Program-made: the position numbers and the translations under genes
NCBI RefSeq assembly: GCF_016462545.1
Contig: NZ_JAEMTA010000027.1
Span: 1-64,000 of the forward strand
Reading direction: 5' to 3'
Source: Mycolicibacterium sp.
Lineage (GTDB): Bacteria > Actinomycetota > Actinomycetes > Mycobacteriales > Mycobacteriaceae
DNA length: 64,000 nt
Notes under the pieces: model-generated
The model's database searches: none
What the model was told of the DNA's origin: nothing
What the model saw: the letters and a program-made list of their open reading frames with translations, nothing else
Shown: in pieces, positions 42,757-51,083 of the stretch
How the letters are laid out: every line of letters starts with the position of its first letter
Numbering within the stretch: the stretch's first letter is position 1

Positions 42757-43833
42757 ATGAGCAACAACAACGGCGTCCTGGTGCTCGTCGTCGACGCGTC
42801 CTTACGTCCAGGCATCGACCGCATCGCCGCCGCAGCCGGGGTGCGGGTGGTGCACTCCGACGAGCCGTCGAGTCGCAAGGCGTGGACGTCGGCGTCGGCA
42901 GTCGTGCTGGACGTCGCGGCCGCCCTCCGCTGCACGGAACTGGGGCTGCCTCGACGTGATCGCGTGGTGGTGATCGGTCCCGAGCAGCCGACACCCGAGC
43001 ACTGGAAAGTCGCCATTTCCGTTGGTGCCCAACGTGTCCTGTCCCTTCCCGTCGACGAAGCGGCGCTGGTGTCGGAACTGTCCGAGGCCGCCGAGGCAGT
43101 GAAGGACGGTGACCGTCGCGGTGCCGTGGTGGCGGTCATCGGAGGCTGCGGTGGCGCGGGCGCCACGGTGTTCGCGACCGCGCTCGCCCATGCGGCGCCC
43201 CGGGCACTGCTCGTCGACGTCGACCCGTGGAGTGGCGGAATCGACCTGACGCTGGGCAGCGAGCGGAACCCGGGCCTACGCTGGCCGGACCTTGCACTCG
43301 GCGGCGGCCGGATCGCCTATTCGGCGCTGGCCGCGGCGCTGCCCTCGCGTCACGGCGTCGCCGTGCTGTCCTCGGGGCAGACCGGTCGCGAGATCGACGC
43401 CGCCGCACTCGCCGCGGTCATCGACGGCGGCTGCCGAGGCGGTGCCACGATCGTCTGCGACCTGCCCCGTCGCGCCACCTCCGCCGTCGGAACCGTGCTA
43501 GATGCGGCCGATCTCGTCGTCCTGGTCACGCCCGCCGACACCCGATCGAGCGCCGCCGCCGCAGCCATGGCGCAGTGGCTCGCCGAGATCAACCCGAACG
43601 TGGGCCTGGTCGTGCGAGGACCCGCCCCCGGGGGCCTGCGCTCGACGGACGTCGCGCGCATCACCGGGATGCCGCTGCTGGCGGCCATGCGCCCGCAGCC
43701 CGGTCTGGCGGCCGAACTCGAACACGACGGAATGAGACCGCGTCGCCGCTCGCCGCTCACGTCCGGTGCTCGACGGGTACTCGAGGTGCTGCATCGGCAG
43801 CCCGGCACCGCCGACGAGCAGCTCGCCGCATGA
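42757..43833 (+). CDS. CpaE/TadZ-like septum-site-determining protein (Rv3660c-like)
   Basis: A 358-residue MinD/CpaE-type protein: an N-terminal receiver-like domain, then a deviant P-loop (VIGGCGGAGATVFATALA, about residue 130; the usual GKT lysine is replaced by a GAT) and the switch region VDVDPWSGGIDLTLG. CpaE/TadZ proteins place the Tad secretion machine in the cell. The missing Walker lysine suggests altered or lost ATPase activity, as in many TadZ proteins. M. tuberculosis Rv3660c has also been studied as a cell-division inhibitor (Ssd). First gene of the tad operon; its stop overlaps the tadA ATG. Confidence 0.88.
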   Translation: MSNNNGVLVLVVDASLRPGIDRIAAAAGVRVVHSDEPSSRKAWTSASAVVLDVAAALRCTELGLPRRDRVVVIGPEQPTPEHWKVAISVGAQRVLSLPVDEAALVSELSEAAEAVKDGDRRGAVVAVIGGCGGAGATVFATALAHAAPRALLVDVDPWSGGIDLTLGSERNPGLRWPDLALGGGRIAYSALAAALPSRHGVAVLSSGQTGREIDAAALAAVIDGGCRGGATIVCDLPRRATSAVGTVLDAADLVVLVTPADTRSSAAAAAMAQWLAEINPNVGLVVRGPAPGGLRSTDVARITGMPLLAAMRPQPGLAAELEHDGMRPRRRSPLTSGARRVLEVLHRQPGTADEQLAA

Positions 43834-44996
43834 GCGCCTCACTGATCGAACGAGTCAGGGAGCGGCTGGCCACGGAGTCGGGTCCGCTGCGACCGAGCGT
43901 CGTCGCCGAGGCGATCCGTGCGGAATCCTCTGGCGTGCTTGGCGGTGTCGATGTGCTGAGCAATCTGCGACTGCTCCAGACCGAGCTGACCGGTGCGGGG
44001 ATTCTCGAAGCGCTGTTGTGCGCCGAGGGTACGACGGACGTCCTGGTGTCGGCACCCGATTCGGTCTGGGTCGACGACGGCAGCGGCCTGCGACGCACCG
44101 ATGTCCGATTCGACGACGAGGCGGCGGTGCGGAGGTTGGCTCAGCGCCTGGCCTTGGCCGCCGGGCGCCGTCTGGACGAGGCGCAGCCATGGGTCGATGG
44201 CCAACTCGCCGGGTTGGGCGCGGGAGGCTTCACGGTGCGGCTCCACGCCGTCCTGCCCCCGATCGCGTCGGCGGGCACGTGCCTCTCGTTGCGCGTGTTG
44301 CGCCCCGCCACACAGGATCTCGCGGCCCTCGTCCGGGTGGGCGCGATCGCCCCCGATGCGGTTGCCGTCGTGAAGGACGTAATCGCGGCGCGGGTGGCCT
44401 TCCTCGTCTCGGGCGGCACGGGCGCTGGCAAGACCACCCTGTTGTCGGCGATGTTGGGCGCCGTCGCCCCCGACGAGCGGATCGTCTGCGTGGAGGACGC
44501 CCCCGAACTCGCTCCCGTCCATCCGCATCTGGTCAACCTCGTCGCCAGGTACGCCAACGTCGAGGGCGTCGGCGAGGTCACCGTGCGCGACCTGGTCAGG
44601 CAGGCATTGCGGATGCGTCCCGACCGGATCGTGGTCGGTGAGGTGCGCGGCGGCGAAGTCGTCGACCTGCTCGCGGCCCTCAACACCGGCCACGACGGTG
44701 GCGCGGGCACGGTCCATGCCAACAGCCCGGCCGAGGTCCCGGCGCGACTCGAGGCTCTCGCGGCCGTCGGCGGACTCGGACGTTCGGCATTGCACAGCCA
44801 GCTCGCTGCCGCCGTCCGCGTGCTGTTGCACGTCGGCAGGGGCCCGACCGGCGAGCGGCGTCTGGAGGAGGTGGCCGTCCTGCGCCGCGGTGACGACGGT
44901 CTGGTCTCGGCGGTGAGTGCGTGGCACGTCGATCGCGGATTCGACTGCGGCATGGAGCGATTGACGGATCTGTCGACGATGCGACGGCACACGTGA
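43830..44996 (+). CDS. tadA: TadA-type secretion ATPase (Rv3659c-like)
   Basis: A 388-residue type II/IV secretion ATPase (CpaF/TadA). Walker A SGGTGAGKTTLLSAML (about residues 193-208), Asp box IVCVEDAPEL, Walker B PDRIVVGEVRGGEV and His box GTVHANSPAEVPARLEAL are complete. It powers assembly of Flp-type pili from the cytoplasmic side of the membrane. ATGA overlap with the CpaE-like gene and GTGA overlap with tadB indicate one tightly coupled operon. Confidence 0.92.
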   Translation: MSASLIERVRERLATESGPLRPSVVAEAIRAESSGVLGGVDVLSNLRLLQTELTGAGILEALLCAEGTTDVLVSAPDSVWVDDGSGLRRTDVRFDDEAAVRRLAQRLALAAGRRLDEAQPWVDGQLAGLGAGGFTVRLHAVLPPIASAGTCLSLRVLRPATQDLAALVRVGAIAPDAVAVVKDVIAARVAFLVSGGTGAGKTTLLSAMLGAVAPDERIVCVEDAPELAPVHPHLVNLVARYANVEGVGEVTVRDLVRQALRMRPDRIVVGEVRGGEVVDLLAALNTGHDGGAGTVHANSPAEVPARLEALAAVGGLGRSALHSQLAAAVRVLLHVGRGPTGERRLEEVAVLRRGDDGLVSAVSAWHVDRGFDCGMERLTDLSTMRRHT

Positions 44997-45778
44997 CCAC
45001 GTCGGCGTTGGCACTTGCCCTTGCGTTGATCGTGGCTCCCGGTGGGCCGCCACGGTACCGGGTCGGCTCACCTCGCGCGCCACGGCGGCTGCAACGGGTC
45101 GTGCCGTACGCCGTCTCGATCGCGGGTACGGTCGTGATCGTCGTTCTCGCCCCCGTCACCGCAACGGCGGCCGGCGCGGTGGTCGTGGGAACCATCGCGC
45201 TGCGCCGCCGCGGCGCCCGTTCGAGGATCGGAAGGACCGCGGAGTCGGCGGCGCTGCAGGCGGCGCTGACCGTTCTGGTGGGGGAGCTGCGGGTGGGGGC
45301 GCATCCCGTCGTCGCCTTCGAATCCGCCGCAGCCGAAGTCGAGGGGACTGTGGCGGACTCGCTGCGAGCGGTCGCGGCGCGGGCCCGGCTCGGTGCTGAC
45401 GTAGCGGGCGGATTACGTTCGGCAGCAGCAACTTCTGCGATTCCCGGATACTGGGAGCGGTTGTCGGCCAGCTGGCAGCTGGCTCAGACCCAGGGGTTGG
45501 CGATCGTCGCCCTCGTCCGCGCGGCGCAGCGCGACATCGTGGCGCGCGAGCGCTTCACCTCGAGTGTGGCCGCCGGGATGGCGGGTGCCCGGGCCACCGC
45601 TGCGATACTCGCCGGACTGCCGTTCCTCGGTGTCGGGCTCGGCCAGCTCATCGGTGCGGAGCCGCTGAGCTTTCTCCTGTCCGGTGGTGTTGGCGGATGG
45701 CTGCTGCTGGTCGGTGTGTCACTCGCATGCGCGGGGTTGTGGTGGTCCGATCGCATCACCGATCGAGTGCTCGGATGA
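44993..45778 (+). CDS. tadB: TadB-like inner-membrane platform protein (Rv3658c-like)
   Basis: A 261-residue T2SF-family membrane protein. Hydrophobic segments at the N-terminus (ALALALALIVAPGG), VVPYAVSIAGTVVIVVLAPV, and two near the C-terminus flank a T2SF cytoplasmic helical domain (LQAALTVLVGELRVGAHPVVAF, WQLAQTQGLAIVALVRAAQRD). It forms with TadC the platform on which TadA acts. GTG 44993 overlaps the tadA stop; the stop overlaps the tadC ATG. Confidence 0.87.
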   Translation: MTTSALALALALIVAPGGPPRYRVGSPRAPRRLQRVVPYAVSIAGTVVIVVLAPVTATAAGAVVVGTIALRRRGARSRIGRTAESAALQAALTVLVGELRVGAHPVVAFESAAAEVEGTVADSLRAVAARARLGADVAGGLRSAAATSAIPGYWERLSASWQLAQTQGLAIVALVRAAQRDIVARERFTSSVAAGMAGARATAAILAGLPFLGVGLGQLIGAEPLSFLLSGGVGGWLLLVGVSLACAGLWWSDRITDRVLG

Positions 45779-46347
45779 GCGCCGCGGCAGTGCTCCTGGC
45801 GATGGCGCTGCTCCTGTCCGGCAGTCGTGCTCGCATGACGGCGCGCGACCGGCGAGACGGGTCGGCCCCGGTTCGGTCGCTTGCGCGGACCGACGACCCG
45901 CTAGCCATCGCGTCGAGCCTGGACGTGTTCGCCGCTTGCCTGTCGTCCGGCCTGCCGGTGGCGGCCGCCGCCAGGGCGACGTCACCGTTCGCACCGAAGG
46001 CGGTGGCCGACGTCCTCGACCGGGCGGCGGATCTGCTCGCCGTCGGCGCCGATCCGGCGACGGCCTGGGCGGGCGCGGGCGTACCGGGGGACGTTCACGT
46101 CGAGGCAATGTGTCGACTGGCCCGCCGCTCGGCGTCTTCGGGAACCGCGCTGGCGCAAGCGATCACGGAGCTCGCCGAGCAGTCGCGACTGGACGTCGCC
46201 GACTCCGCGCGAGCGGCCGCCGAACGAGCGTCGGTTCTGATCGCCGGTCCGCTCGGAGTGTGCTACCTGCCTGCGTTCGTCTGCCTGGGGATCGTGCCGG
46301 TGGTCGTCGGCCTGGCCGGTGACGTGCTGCAGTCGGGGGTGTGGTGA
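45775..46347 (+). CDS. tadC: TadC-like platform protein (Rv3657c-like), short
   Basis: A 190-residue T2SF-like protein, shorter than TadC of classical tad loci, as in M. tuberculosis Rv3657c. It has an N-terminal membrane segment (AAAVLLAMALLLSGS), a T2SF helical domain (LDVFAACLSSGLPVAAAARA, EAMCRLARRSASSGTALAQAI) and a C-terminal hydrophobic hairpin (IAGPLGVCYLPAFVCLGIVPVVVG). ATG overlaps the tadB stop. A 58-bp gap with a hairpin separates it from the pilin gene. Confidence 0.85.
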   Translation: MSAAAVLLAMALLLSGSRARMTARDRRDGSAPVRSLARTDDPLAIASSLDVFAACLSSGLPVAAAARATSPFAPKAVADVLDRAADLLAVGADPATAWAGAGVPGDVHVEAMCRLARRSASSGTALAQAITELAEQSRLDVADSARAAAERASVLIAGPLGVCYLPAFVCLGIVPVVVGLAGDVLQSGVW

Positions 46348-46359
46348 GTACGGACGTGA

Positions 46360-46378
46360 CTCGCGGAGATTCCGCGAG
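46360..46378 (+). promoter_or_regulatory. Hairpin in the tadC-pilin gap
   Basis: CTCGCGGA-GAT-TCCGCGAG, a perfect 8-bp stem with a 3-base loop, directly followed by a GGGAGGA sequence. It could stabilise the processed pilin mRNA or attenuate readthrough, giving the pilin a different level from the machinery genes. Confidence 0.45.
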
Positions 46379-46405
46379 CCGTGGGAGGAAGAATGGGGAT
46401 CGAAG

Positions 46406-46612
46406 ATGATCGAGGACAACGTGTTTCGTCGAGTTCAGACGCGGATGGTCCTGTTGGCGGTGGACGACTCGGGCATGTCGACCGTCGAGTACGCCATCGG
46501 CACCATCGCGGCGGCGGCGTTCGGGGCGATCCTGTACACCGTGGTCACCGGCGACTCGATCGTGAGTGCGCTGACCAACATCATCACGCGGGCGTTGAAC
46601 ACGAACGTCTGA
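46406..46612 (+). CDS. Flp-like pilin, DUF4244 family (Rv3656c-like)
   Basis: A 68-residue pilin. The hydrophilic leader ends in DDSGMSTVEYAIGTIAAAAFG: cleavage after Gly would leave MSTVE, placing the conserved Glu at +5 as in type IV pilins, followed by Tyr and a hydrophobic helix. It is presumed to be the major subunit of the Tad/Flp pilus. ATG 46406 has GGGGAT upstream; the stronger GGGAGGA better suits an out-of-frame ATG at 46393, so translation initiation here deserves attention. No prepilin peptidase gene lies in this window. Confidence 0.87.
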   Translation: MIEDNVFRRVQTRMVLLAVDDSGMSTVEYAIGTIAAAAFGAILYTVVTGDSIVSALTNIITRALNTNV

Positions 46613-46671
46613 GTACGGCGGGCAGAAGCGCGGCGACTCGGGGATGTGGGGGTGATGCCGGTGGTGTCACG

Positions 46672-46974
46672 GTGGAGGCCGCGTTCGCCGTTGCCGCCTT
46701 GGCCGTCGTCCTGGTGCTGTGCGTCGGTGGACTCGCTGCGGTCGGGACGCAGGTGCGGTGCGTGGACGCGTCGCGAGAGGCGGCGCGGTTGGCGGCCCGC
46801 GGTGACGAGGGCGCCGCCGCGGATGCGGTGCACCGGAGCGGACCCGCGGGCGCGGAGTTGGTGGTGCGTCGCGACGGCGGATTCGTCGTCGCGCGGGTCA
46901 GTTCGCGGTCGATCCCCCTGCTGGGCTTCACGATTGCGGCCGAGGCGGTGGCGGCGGTGGAACCCGGGCTCTGA
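46672..46974 (+). CDS. TadE-like minor pseudopilin (Rv3655c-like)
   Basis: About 100 residues from GTG 46672, the start that corresponds to the annotated Rv3655c (VEAAFAVAALAVVLVLC...). However, the frame upstream reads GGDAGGVTVEAAF, a complete prepilin site with Glu at +5 after the first Gly of the pair, so the true product likely begins earlier. The only option in that frame is CTG 46609, which overlaps the pilin stop as CTGA and would give 121 residues. One membrane helix is followed by a soluble domain (CVDASREAARLAARGDEGAA), as in TadE. Confidence 0.75.
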   Translation: MEAAFAVAALAVVLVLCVGGLAAVGTQVRCVDASREAARLAARGDEGAAADAVHRSGPAGAELVVRRDGGFVVARVSSRSIPLLGFTIAAEAVAAVEPGL

Positions 46975-46990
46975 ACGTGGTTCGGCGAGT

Positions 46991-47305
46991 GTGGTGGCGG
47001 CCGCGATCATGGCCGTGATGATGGCGTTGACGGTCGGCGGGGCGGTGGTCGGCGCCGCGGTCATCGCGAGGCATCGAGCGCAGGCGGCCGCCGACCTGGC
47101 CGCCCTGTCGGCGGCGTGGCACCTGGTGTCCGGGCCGGCGGCGGCATGCGCGTCGGCGGCCTCGCTGGCGGCAGCCATGTCCGCGTCGATGGCGACCTGC
47201 ACGGTGGCGGATCTCGACGTCGTGGTGACGGTCGAGGTTCCCGTCGGCCTCGGGCGGTGGGGCGTACACGTGGCCCGAGCGGTCGCCCGCGCCGGGCCGG
47301 CGTGA
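46991..47305 (+). CDS. TadG-like / Rv3654c-like exported protein
   Basis: About 104 residues: an N-terminal hydrophobic helix (VVAAAIMAVMMALTVGGAVVGAAV) followed by IARHRAQAAADLAALSAA, the motif shared by TadG-like proteins and Rv3654c, and a short C-terminal domain (ATCTVADLDVVVTVEVPVG). Rv3654c and Rv3655c have been reported as secreted effectors reaching the macrophage cytosol. GTG 46991 (or 46994) is the only start in frame before the helix. It ends one base before the stop of the convergent Rv3651-like gene. Confidence 0.78.
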   Translation: MVAAAIMAVMMALTVGGAVVGAAVIARHRAQAAADLAALSAAWHLVSGPAAACASAASLAAAMSASMATCTVADLDVVVTVEVPVGLGRWGVHVARAVARAGPA

Positions 47306-48370
47306 CTAGGGTCTGGCAGCCTTCCCCGCGCGGGCCTTGGCGCGGCGGGTGGTCTTGCGAGGCGGGGGATTCACCTCATCCTTGGTCGGCAATCGCAGCG
47401 ACAGCAGTCCGGCGAATGCACCCGCACTCAGCTCGACGCGATGGACGCTGACGTGGATGGGCGTCCAGCCGCCGTCGAGCGCTCGCAACCGAAGCACGCG
47501 CGATGCCTCACCTTCATCGAAATCGATTGCCATCGAGGCCATTTCGGGCACGTCGTCGGGGTGAACGATCGGCTCGCCGTCCGCCCGTGCATGCCAGTCG
47601 TAGAACGGGCACGGTTCGTCGAGCCACTTCAACAGCTTCCACGTCTGCAGGTCGACCAACGCGCGGTGCACGCCAGGCTGGACCGGCCCGTCGAGGAGGG
47701 TCCGTTGGCCAGCGGCGTGCGCGGGTTCAGCCGAGTCGTCGCGTAGGGCGCGCCAGTTCATGGCCCGACAGATCAACCGGTCGCGGCCGGTGTCGTCGGC
47801 CTCCTGAAGAACTCGAGCGGTGAAGCCGACGGTGATCGGCCTGTCCTTGTAATCAGTGACGTCCCAGGTGCTGCAGAACGTGTGGCCAGCCTCCGGTTTG
47901 ACGGCCACCGCGAGCACCCGTGCCTCGTTCTGATTGAGATTTCGCGACGGCAGATCCTCGGCGAATGCCCGGCCCTGGGTGACCTCGGTGGCGGGATCGA
48001 GACCGCTGTTCATCAGCGACTCCGGCGTGTCCGTGGCGATCCCATTGGTCAGATCCCACTTCAGCGGGCCGGGCAGCACCCTGTCCGGTGGATCCTCGTC
48101 CGGCGGTCCGCTCCAGACGTGCACACCGTGGATGCGACCGTCGGACATCTGCACGACTTCGGTGCGAATCACCCGGTCGCTCTTGGGCGTCAGACTGCTC
48201 AGCGCCTTGCCGGCATGGACCGTCTCGTTGATGGCCGTCTGGATGGCCATCAGGTTGGGGTTTCGCCGCAGGAACGCGCTGACGGGTACCAGGTTCCGGG
48301 TGTATTGACCCTCTGCGACCACGGCGGGTTCGGCACCGAGTGTCTCCACCAGGAGCCATTCCTGCGTCAT
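47306..48370 (-). CDS. Rv3651-like conserved protein (PAS/GAF-like multi-domain)
   Basis: A 354-residue soluble protein: MTQEWLLVETLG at the N-terminus, a middle part (IHGVHVWSGPPDEDPPDR, FCSTWDVTDYKDRPITVGFTARVL) and a C-terminal sensor-like part (LDEPCPFYDWHARADGEPIVHP) ending in a lysine-rich tail. Rv3651 has been described as having a PAS-GAF-PAS-like fold without a known ligand. ATG 48370 is preceded by TAGGAT (48382-48377) at six bases, predicting a leaderless mRNA. Convergent with, and directly abutting, the tad operon end. Confidence 0.78.
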   Translation of the reverse strand: MTQEWLLVETLGAEPAVVAEGQYTRNLVPVSAFLRRNPNLMAIQTAINETVHAGKALSSLTPKSDRVIRTEVVQMSDGRIHGVHVWSGPPDEDPPDRVLPGPLKWDLTNGIATDTPESLMNSGLDPATEVTQGRAFAEDLPSRNLNQNEARVLAVAVKPEAGHTFCSTWDVTDYKDRPITVGFTARVLQEADDTGRDRLICRAMNWRALRDDSAEPAHAAGQRTLLDGPVQPGVHRALVDLQTWKLLKWLDEPCPFYDWHARADGEPIVHPDDVPEMASMAIDFDEGEASRVLRLRALDGGWTPIHVSVHRVELSAGAFAGLLSLRLPTKDEVNPPPRKTTRRAKARAGKAARP

Positions 48371-48641
48371 GGGCGCATCCTACCGCCGGGACCTGTGCGG
48401 TCTTCGCCACGGCATCCGACGAAATCCGTGGTCAGCTAGGTCGTCCGCAGCCTCCAGGCAGGCGGTGCGACCACGTCCGCGCGATACGCAACGGTGGCGC
48501 CGCTGCTGGTCACGGGACATCCGCCAGCATGCCCAGGTCGTCGGGGTCGGGCGACGGATCGCATGGTGCGGCCGGTCGTCGCAGTCGCCCGAGGCGCGTC
48601 GGGAATTCACTGGCGTCGCGGGGACACCGCCGCATGGCGGT
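48371..48641. other. Gene-free gap between Rv3651-like and helicase genes
   Basis: 271 bp. It contains the TAGGAT promoter of the Rv3651-like gene (48377-48382). Beyond that I see no ORF with plausible composition; M. tuberculosis carries a PE gene in this vicinity, which is absent here. Confidence 0.5.
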
Positions 48642-50984
48642 TCATCCGGCGTGTCTCGCCAACTCGTCGAGCACCAGTCGGAGCACGGCGACGGCACCAC
48701 TCTTGTCGAGCGGGTCGTTTCCGTTTCCGCACTTGGGCGATTGCACACACGACGGGCACCCCCGGGGGCACTCACACGCCTCGATCGCCGACGCCGTGGC
48801 GTCCCACCAGGTGGCGATTTGTCGGTAGCCGCGATCGGCGAAGCCCGCGCCACCGGGATAGCCGTCGTAGACGAAGATCGTCGGCGTTCCCGTCTCCGGA
48901 CCGACCGCCATCGAGACGCCGCCGATGTCACCGCGGTCGCAGCTGGCCACCAGGGGAAGCAGACCGATGGCCGCATGCTCGGCGGCGTGCAGCGAACCGG
49001 GCACGCGGGTGTCGGCAATACCGTTGCGCTGCAACGCCTCCGGTTCGATCGTGCACATCACGGCCATGGTCTCGAGAGACTGGGTGGGCATGTCGAGGTC
49101 GACGAAGTCGATGACCTCGCCGTTCATCCGTCGACGCAGAAAGCCGATCACGGTGTGGCTGACCGATACCGGCACCAAGCCCACGGTGATGGGCCCCACC
49201 GTGCGCCGCTCGCCGGGACCGGTTACGTCGACGTCGGTGAGTTCCCTGGCCGAGGTCGAATAACCGGGATCGTCGGCGCGTACGAAGGCGATGCCGTCCT
49301 CGAAGTCGAGTGAGTCGACGACGTAGCTCTCACCCTGGTGCAGGTACACCGCACCGGGATGGATCGCCGCCGGCGCCTGCCCCGCACCCGTGCTGCCGAG
49401 CATCCGACCCGTTCCGGTCTCCAGGATCGCGATCTGCCCGCCCGACGCGCCGCGGATGTCGACGGCAGGGTGGGGATCCAGCCCCGGCGCGGGGAAGTAT
49501 CCGGCGGGCCGTCGCCTCAAGAGGCCGTCGTCGACGAGCGCGTCGGCGACCGCCTCGGCGTCCCACGTGCGTACCTCGGCCTCGGTGAGCGGCAGTTCGG
49601 TTGCTGCGCACAGCAGCTGTGGGCCAAGGACATAGGGATTGGACGGATCGATGACGACGCGTTCGATCGGTTTGTCGAGCAGTGCGGCGGGATGATGCAC
49701 CAGGTAGGTGTCCAACGGATCGTCTCTGGCGATCAGCACGATCAGGGCGCTCTGCCCGCGCCGTCCGGCCCGCCCCGCCTGCTGCCAGAACGAGGTGACG
49801 GTGCCGGGGAACCCGGCCAACACGACCGCGTCGAGACCCGCGATGTCGACGCCGAGTTCGAGCGCGTTGGTGGTGGCGAGCCCGCGCAACTGGCCGTCGG
49901 TCAGGGCCCGCTCGAGCGTGCGTCGGTCTTCGGCGAGGTAGCCGGCTCGGTAGGACGCCACCAGGTCGGCCAGTTCGGGCGCCACGTCCTCCAGCCGGGC
50001 CCGCGCGCCGAGAGCGGTCAGCTCGGCCCCGCGTCGAGACCGGACGAATGTCAGCGTGCGCGCGCCCTCGGCGATCAGGTCGGCCATCACCCGCCCCGCC
50101 TCAGATCCTGCGGAGCGCCGAACCGGGGCGCCGTTCTCGCCGGTGATGTCGTCGCGCAGGGCCGGCTCCCAGAGCGCCACCGTCCGCCCGCCCTGGGGCG
50201 AGCCGTCGTCGGTGACCTCGGCGACGGTGTGGCCCAACAGTTCCGACGCGGTGGCAGCGGGCGACGACGTCGTCGCACTGGCGAAGATCACCGTGGGCCC
50301 CTCGCCGCCACTCGCCGAGTACCGTTCGCACAGCCGCACCAGTCGCCGCAGCACCATCGCCACGTTGGATCCGAATATCCCTCGGTAGTAATGACATTCG
50401 TCTACCACGACGAATTGCAGGTGACGCAGGAACACCGCCCACCTGGCGTGGTTGCGCAGCATCGAGAGATGGATCATGTCCGGGTTGGAGAAGATCCACC
50501 GCGAGTTCTCGCGGGCGAAGCGGCGGGCGTCCTGACTGCTGTCACCGTCGTAGGCGCTGGGCCCCACGTGGACCAGGCTGGGCACCGCACTCGTCAGTTG
50601 TTGGGCGGCGCGCAGTTGATCGTGTCCGAGTGCCTTCGTCGGCGCGAGGTACAGCGCCCGCGCCCGCGGATCCGCTGCGAGCGTCGTCAGGATCGGCAGC
50701 TGATAGGCGAGTGACTTGCCCGACGCGGTGCCCGTGCTCAGCACCACGTGGCGGCCGGAGTGGGCGAGGTCGGCCGCGGCCGCCTGATGGGTCCACGGTT
50801 CGGCGATGCCACGGTCGGTGAAGGCGCGGACGACGTCGGGATCGGCCCACTGCGGCCACGGCTGCGGGCGGGCACGGCGGGGAGCGAGATCGGCCACGTG
50901 GCGCAGCGGGTGCTCGTCGGGCCGGGTTCCGTCGACGGCGCAGGCGAGCAGCTCGCGGCCGAAGTCGGATGCAGGCTCGGGCAC
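48642..50984 (-). CDS. MrfA/YprA-type DEAD-box DNA helicase with DUF1998 domain (Rv3649-like)
   Basis: A 780-residue superfamily 2 helicase. Q-motif region WTHQAAAADLAHSG, Walker A STGTASGKSLAYQ, DECH box VVVDECHYYRG, SAT motif FASATTSSP and motif VI QAGRAGRRGQ are intact. The C-terminal DUF1998 carries the four-cysteine metal site CECPRGCPSCVQSPKCG. This matches MrfA, which in Bacillus acts in mitomycin C repair. GTG 50984 has GGGGAGGA at the right distance; a TAAAAT at 51033-51028 is the likely -10. Confidence 0.92.
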   Translation of the reverse strand: MPEPASDFGRELLACAVDGTRPDEHPLRHVADLAPRRARPQPWPQWADPDVVRAFTDRGIAEPWTHQAAAADLAHSGRHVVLSTGTASGKSLAYQLPILTTLAADPRARALYLAPTKALGHDQLRAAQQLTSAVPSLVHVGPSAYDGDSSQDARRFARENSRWIFSNPDMIHLSMLRNHARWAVFLRHLQFVVVDECHYYRGIFGSNVAMVLRRLVRLCERYSASGGEGPTVIFASATTSSPAATASELLGHTVAEVTDDGSPQGGRTVALWEPALRDDITGENGAPVRRSAGSEAGRVMADLIAEGARTLTFVRSRRGAELTALGARARLEDVAPELADLVASYRAGYLAEDRRTLERALTDGQLRGLATTNALELGVDIAGLDAVVLAGFPGTVTSFWQQAGRAGRRGQSALIVLIARDDPLDTYLVHHPAALLDKPIERVVIDPSNPYVLGPQLLCAATELPLTEAEVRTWDAEAVADALVDDGLLRRRPAGYFPAPGLDPHPAVDIRGASGGQIAILETGTGRMLGSTGAGQAPAAIHPGAVYLHQGESYVVDSLDFEDGIAFVRADDPGYSTSARELTDVDVTGPGERRTVGPITVGLVPVSVSHTVIGFLRRRMNGEVIDFVDLDMPTQSLETMAVMCTIEPEALQRNGIADTRVPGSLHAAEHAAIGLLPLVASCDRGDIGGVSMAVGPETGTPTIFVYDGYPGGAGFADRGYRQIATWWDATASAIEACECPRGCPSCVQSPKCGNGNDPLDKSGAVAVLRLVLDELARHAG

Positions 50985-51027
50985 CGAGTGTCCTCCCCGA
51001 GACGGCGGCGAATGTGAATCTTTTGCG

Positions 51028-51076
51028 ATTTTACGGCCGTTCGGTCGCAGAGAGTTCACGACGGCTGGCCTAGGGT
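51028..51076. promoter_or_regulatory. Divergent helicase / Rv3647c-like promoters
   Basis: Minus strand: TAAAAT (51033-51028), ~36-nt leader to the helicase GTG. Plus strand: TAGGGT (51071-51076), seven bases before GTG 51084, leaderless. M. tuberculosis has cspA between these genes; here the interval is only 99 bp and cspA is absent. Confidence 0.5.
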
Positions 51077-51083
51077 CGGATTC

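Noticed and set aside
46393-46608. Continuous TadE frame across the pilin gene as one long protein
   Set aside because: The peptide over the pilin is a low-complexity, His/Arg-rich shadow; the pilin frame shows the conserved prepilin site. Kept only as a comment on initiation.
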